A DNA stretch of 64,000 nucleotides. Source: Vulcanimicrobiota bacterium (GTDB lineage: Bacteria > Vulcanimicrobiota > Xenobia > Xenobiales > JADMJV01). The stretch spans positions 200,380 to 264,379 of the forward strand of contig JAHBVR010000015.1 of assembly GCA_019637395.1 (NCBI GenBank). The letters run 5' to 3'. The notes under the pieces are model-generated. The model saw nothing but the letters and a program-made list of their open reading frames with translations. It was not told where the DNA came from and did no database searches. Positions 62,104-64,000 of the stretch are shown here, piece by piece (position 1 is the stretch's first letter; each line of letters starts with the position of its first letter). A program made the translations under genes and the position numbers.

Positions 62104-63133
62104 GGCAAGTTCCCAGCGCGCGAGCGGTCAGGATGGAATCGCAGTCGAGGGGCACGGTCTTCATGTGGCGGGTGGCTTCCTCCAGCGGAAGGTAGCGAAC
62201 GTTAGGGGGATCGAGAGCGACCATGTCGGCTTTGCGGCCTTCGGCCAGGGCGCGCACGGCGGCCGAGCCGAATCTTAGGGAGTAAAGTCGATCGCGGGCG
62301 TTGGGCGGACCGCCGCGCAGCAGGTGGCCGAGGACCACGCTGCGGGTATCCAGGCCGGTGGCTTCTTCGATGGCCTGTATCAGGCGTTGGGCAGCCCCAC
62401 CCAGGCGGCCGGATTTTTCTTTGGAGTAGGTCTGGTCGACCGGATGGGCCCCCTCGGCGATGACCACCAGGGAAAAGCCGCGCTGGGATTTGCGTTCTTC
62501 CAACTTCTTCAGAATGGGTTCCATTTTATAGGGAATTTCAGGAATTAAAATAACGTCGGCGGTGCCCGCCAGGCCGCATTCCAAAGCAATCCAGCCGGCG
62601 TAACGTCCCATCACTTCCACCACCATCACGCGGCCGTGAGATTCGGCCGTAGAATGGAGGCGGTCGATGCAATGGGTGGCGAATTCCACGGCGGTGTCAA
62701 AGCCGAAGGTGACGACCGTGCCATCCAGGTCGTTGTCGATGGTTTTGGGAATTCCCACCACCGGAAATCCCTGTTGGGCGATGCGCGCGGCGATGGCCAT
62801 GGTGCCGTCTCCGCCGACCATGAGCAGGGCGTCAAGTTGGTATTTTTTCAGGCTCTCGATGATCTGGGGGGTGCGATCCACGGGTTCGAGCGGGTTAGCC
62901 TGATTGGTGGTGCCCAGGATGGTGCCGCCCAGGAAGGTGATACCGCGCACGCTGTCGTGATTAAGGGGAATGAGCGGTCCCTGGGGGTAATCCTCGGGAA
63001 CCATGAGACTGCGCATCCCGTCGCGCAGGCCGGAGACGGTCCAGCCCAGTCCGATGGCGCTGAGCACGGCCGAACGGATGACGGCGTTAAGTCCGGGGGC
63101 GTCTCCCCCACCGGTGACAATGGCGATGTTCAT
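62090..63133 (-). CDS. pfkA: 6-phosphofructokinase
   Basis: I start at ATG 63133 (347 residues, MNIAIVTGGGDAPGLN). It has GGDGT at the phosphate-donor site and PKTIDNDLDGT. Gly in GGDG(T/S) is the ATP-type residue, while the Lys in PKTIDND is typical of PPi-dependent enzymes and of the group III ATP-PFKs. MGRYAGWIAL and GHLLRGGPP are also present. ATP use is more likely. It commits glucose to glycolysis. The methyltransferase gene follows on the same strand. Confidence 0.93.
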   Translation of the reverse strand: MNIAIVTGGGDAPGLNAVIRSAVLSAIGLGWTVSGLRDGMRSLMVPEDYPQGPLIPLNHDSVRGITFLGGTILGTTNQANPLEPVDRTPQIIESLKKYQLDALLMVGGDGTMAIAARIAQQGFPVVGIPKTIDNDLDGTVVTFGFDTAVEFATHCIDRLHSTAESHGRVMVVEVMGRYAGWIALECGLAGTADVILIPEIPYKMEPILKKLEERKSQRGFSLVVIAEGAHPVDQTYSKEKSGRLGGAAQRLIQAIEEATGLDTRSVVLGHLLRGGPPNARDRLYSLRFGSAAVRALAEGRKADMVALDPPNVRYLPLEEATRHMKTVPLDCDSILTARALGTCLGDA

Positions 63134-63280
63134 GCGGGATGCTTCTGAGTGGGCGGACCGGATCTCCTGGGAGGAAATTTGTAACATCTCGGCAACATTA
63201 GCAATAACGCTGTAACCCTGTTAACAATTTGGACATCTTGTAGTGACCGTTTGGGAGAGGAATTGCGATAAGCTATTGGA

Positions 63281-64000
63281 GTGTCGACCAGTCGTAGCGT
63301 AACCAGCAGTAAAAGTTCCATCCGCACCTCGTCCCCGCGCAAGACGACGAGTTCTCAGTCCCATTCCGCTACCAAGGCTAAAAAAACGCAGGTTAAGAAA
63401 CCTGTTTCGCGGGTTCAAGACCGCAGTCACATCTCTAAAGAAGCTCTTAGCGAACACGTCTCTTCGGCCGAACGTGACAGCCACGTGGCGGCCATGCGAG
63501 GCGCTTTCAAGTCGCAGGTCAAGAAAGGACCGCAGTCGATTCGCAAGCTTTCTTCGACCGGCAGTCAGTCCGAGGTGAGCACCCGAATGCGCGAGTCCTC
63601 CCGGACGGCCGGAGCCGAGGCAAAGGTCAAGCAGCCTTATAAGGCGGCGGCGGCTCAGCGTCCTGATGCGCCGTTGAATCGTTTCCCGGGTGACGCCGGG
63701 CAGGGTCCGAAGCTGGCGCCTGGGGCTCCGCCTACTCAGGCGGACCTGCCGGCAGCTTTACGCCCCCAGATCCCCGCTCCCAAGACGCCCCAGGGCGCGG
63801 GGCCGCTGGTTCCGCCGGAGCCACAGATGCGCTCCCAACCGCTCAAGCCGAAGGAGCCGGAGCCGGTCAAGGTCAAGCCGCTCGAAGGACTGCGTCCGTT
63901 GGAGACGCGGCCGGATACGCGTTTTCCTGGGGATGGCCGGGGTCTGTCTCGGGGTCTGGAAAAGCCTCTGGCTGACAAGCCTCTGGCTGACAAGCCTCTG
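63281..64000 (+). CDS. Basic, low-complexity Ser/Pro/Lys protein, 3'-truncated by window
   Basis: The frame from GTG 63281 has 240 codons without a stop and runs off the window. The N-terminal 50 residues are Ser/Lys/Arg/Thr-rich; helical segments follow (SKEALSEHVSSAERDSHVAAM), then a Pro-rich region (LRPQIPAPKTPQG, QPLKPKEPEPVKVKPLEG). It ends in LADKP repeats. GGAG overlaps the start; GAGAGG lies about 20 bases further up. No family was recognised. It is divergent from pfkA across about 150 bp. Confidence 0.6.
   Translation, partial: MSTSRSVTSSKSSIRTSSPRKTTSSQSHSATKAKKTQVKKPVSRVQDRSHISKEALSEHVSSAERDSHVAAMRGAFKSQVKKGPQSIRKLSSTGSQSEVSTRMRESSRTAGAEAKVKQPYKAAAAQRPDAPLNRFPGDAGQGPKLAPGAPPTQADLPAALRPQIPAPKTPQGAGPLVPPEPQMRSQPLKPKEPEPVKVKPLEGLRPLETRPDTRFPGDGRGLSRGLEKPLADKPLADKPL
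63962..64000 (+). repeat. 15-bp coding repeat at window end
   Basis: AAGCCTCTGGCTGAC occurs twice and starts a third time at the window edge, encoding KPLAD repeats. The array probably continues beyond the window. Confidence 0.85.

Overview
The window looks like a piece of a chromosome from a high-GC Gram-negative bacterium. A TonB-dependent outer-membrane receptor, lipoproteins with lipoboxes, Tat-type signals and type IV pilus/type II secretion minor pilins all imply two membranes. The very large poly-HAMP hybrid kinase, the many PAS/GAF/receiver proteins, the SARP/BTAD-type regulators and the animal-type heme peroxidase suit a soil- or sediment-type lineage with elaborate signalling. I cannot assign a phylum from the sequence alone. 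No rRNA, tRNA or CRISPR array was seen.

Layout. 1-9.8 kb holds three consecutive two-component proteins: a hybrid kinase cut by the window edge, a receiver-kinase whose phospho-acceptor His is Phe, and a 2250-residue hybrid kinase with 13 near-identical 92-residue HAMP-type repeats. 9.8-12.6 kb is an accessory island. Two arrays of the same ~50-bp repeat, in opposite orientation, lie at convergent gene ends and enclose two small genes and a frameshifted HTH/nuclease-like gene. 12.6-19.6 kb has a membrane protein, a low-complexity protein, and a regulator with a dead HD-GYP-like domain coupled to a GspF-type protein; a membrane sensor kinase is divergent to these.

19.9-31.7 kb is one tightly packed purine operon, purH(N)-purH(C)-purC-purD-purN-purF-purE-purK-purM-purL-purQ. 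All ten junctions overlap. It covers PRPP to IMP except the PurB step. IMP cyclohydrolase and AICAR formyltransferase, normally one PurH protein, are two overlapping genes. PurL is of intermediate length and no purS is present. A decayed serpin gene follows.

32.4-40 kb (mostly minus strand): a nitronate monooxygenase-like enzyme, a heptad-repeat coiled-coil protein, a DUF1826-TonB receptor-lipoprotein operon, a heme peroxidase and a 46-residue membrane protein. 40.2-45.5 kb is a minor-pilin operon (FimT/GspH-, PilV-, PilW-, PilX-like) with a beta-propeller protein inserted, and a divergent GspF-like gene. 45.5-51.6 kb has a Tat-exported FAD oxidoreductase, secreted proteins of unknown role and a receiver-ankyrin fusion.

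51.9-53.4 kb differs in base and codon use. It encodes an HprK-like protein without a P-loop and a protein that joins a PqqD-like domain, an internal Tat motif and an eight-cysteine tail. This is the best candidate for an undescribed system. 53.4-57.3 kb pairs a PAS/GAF hybrid kinase with an FHA-BTAD regulator, separated by a PIN-domain remnant. The rest (57.4-64 kb) is housekeeping and small secreted proteins: ArsC/Spx-like, deaminase, DUF2293, TerB-like, PDZ, methyltransferase, phosphofructokinase, and a low-complexity protein cut by the window end.
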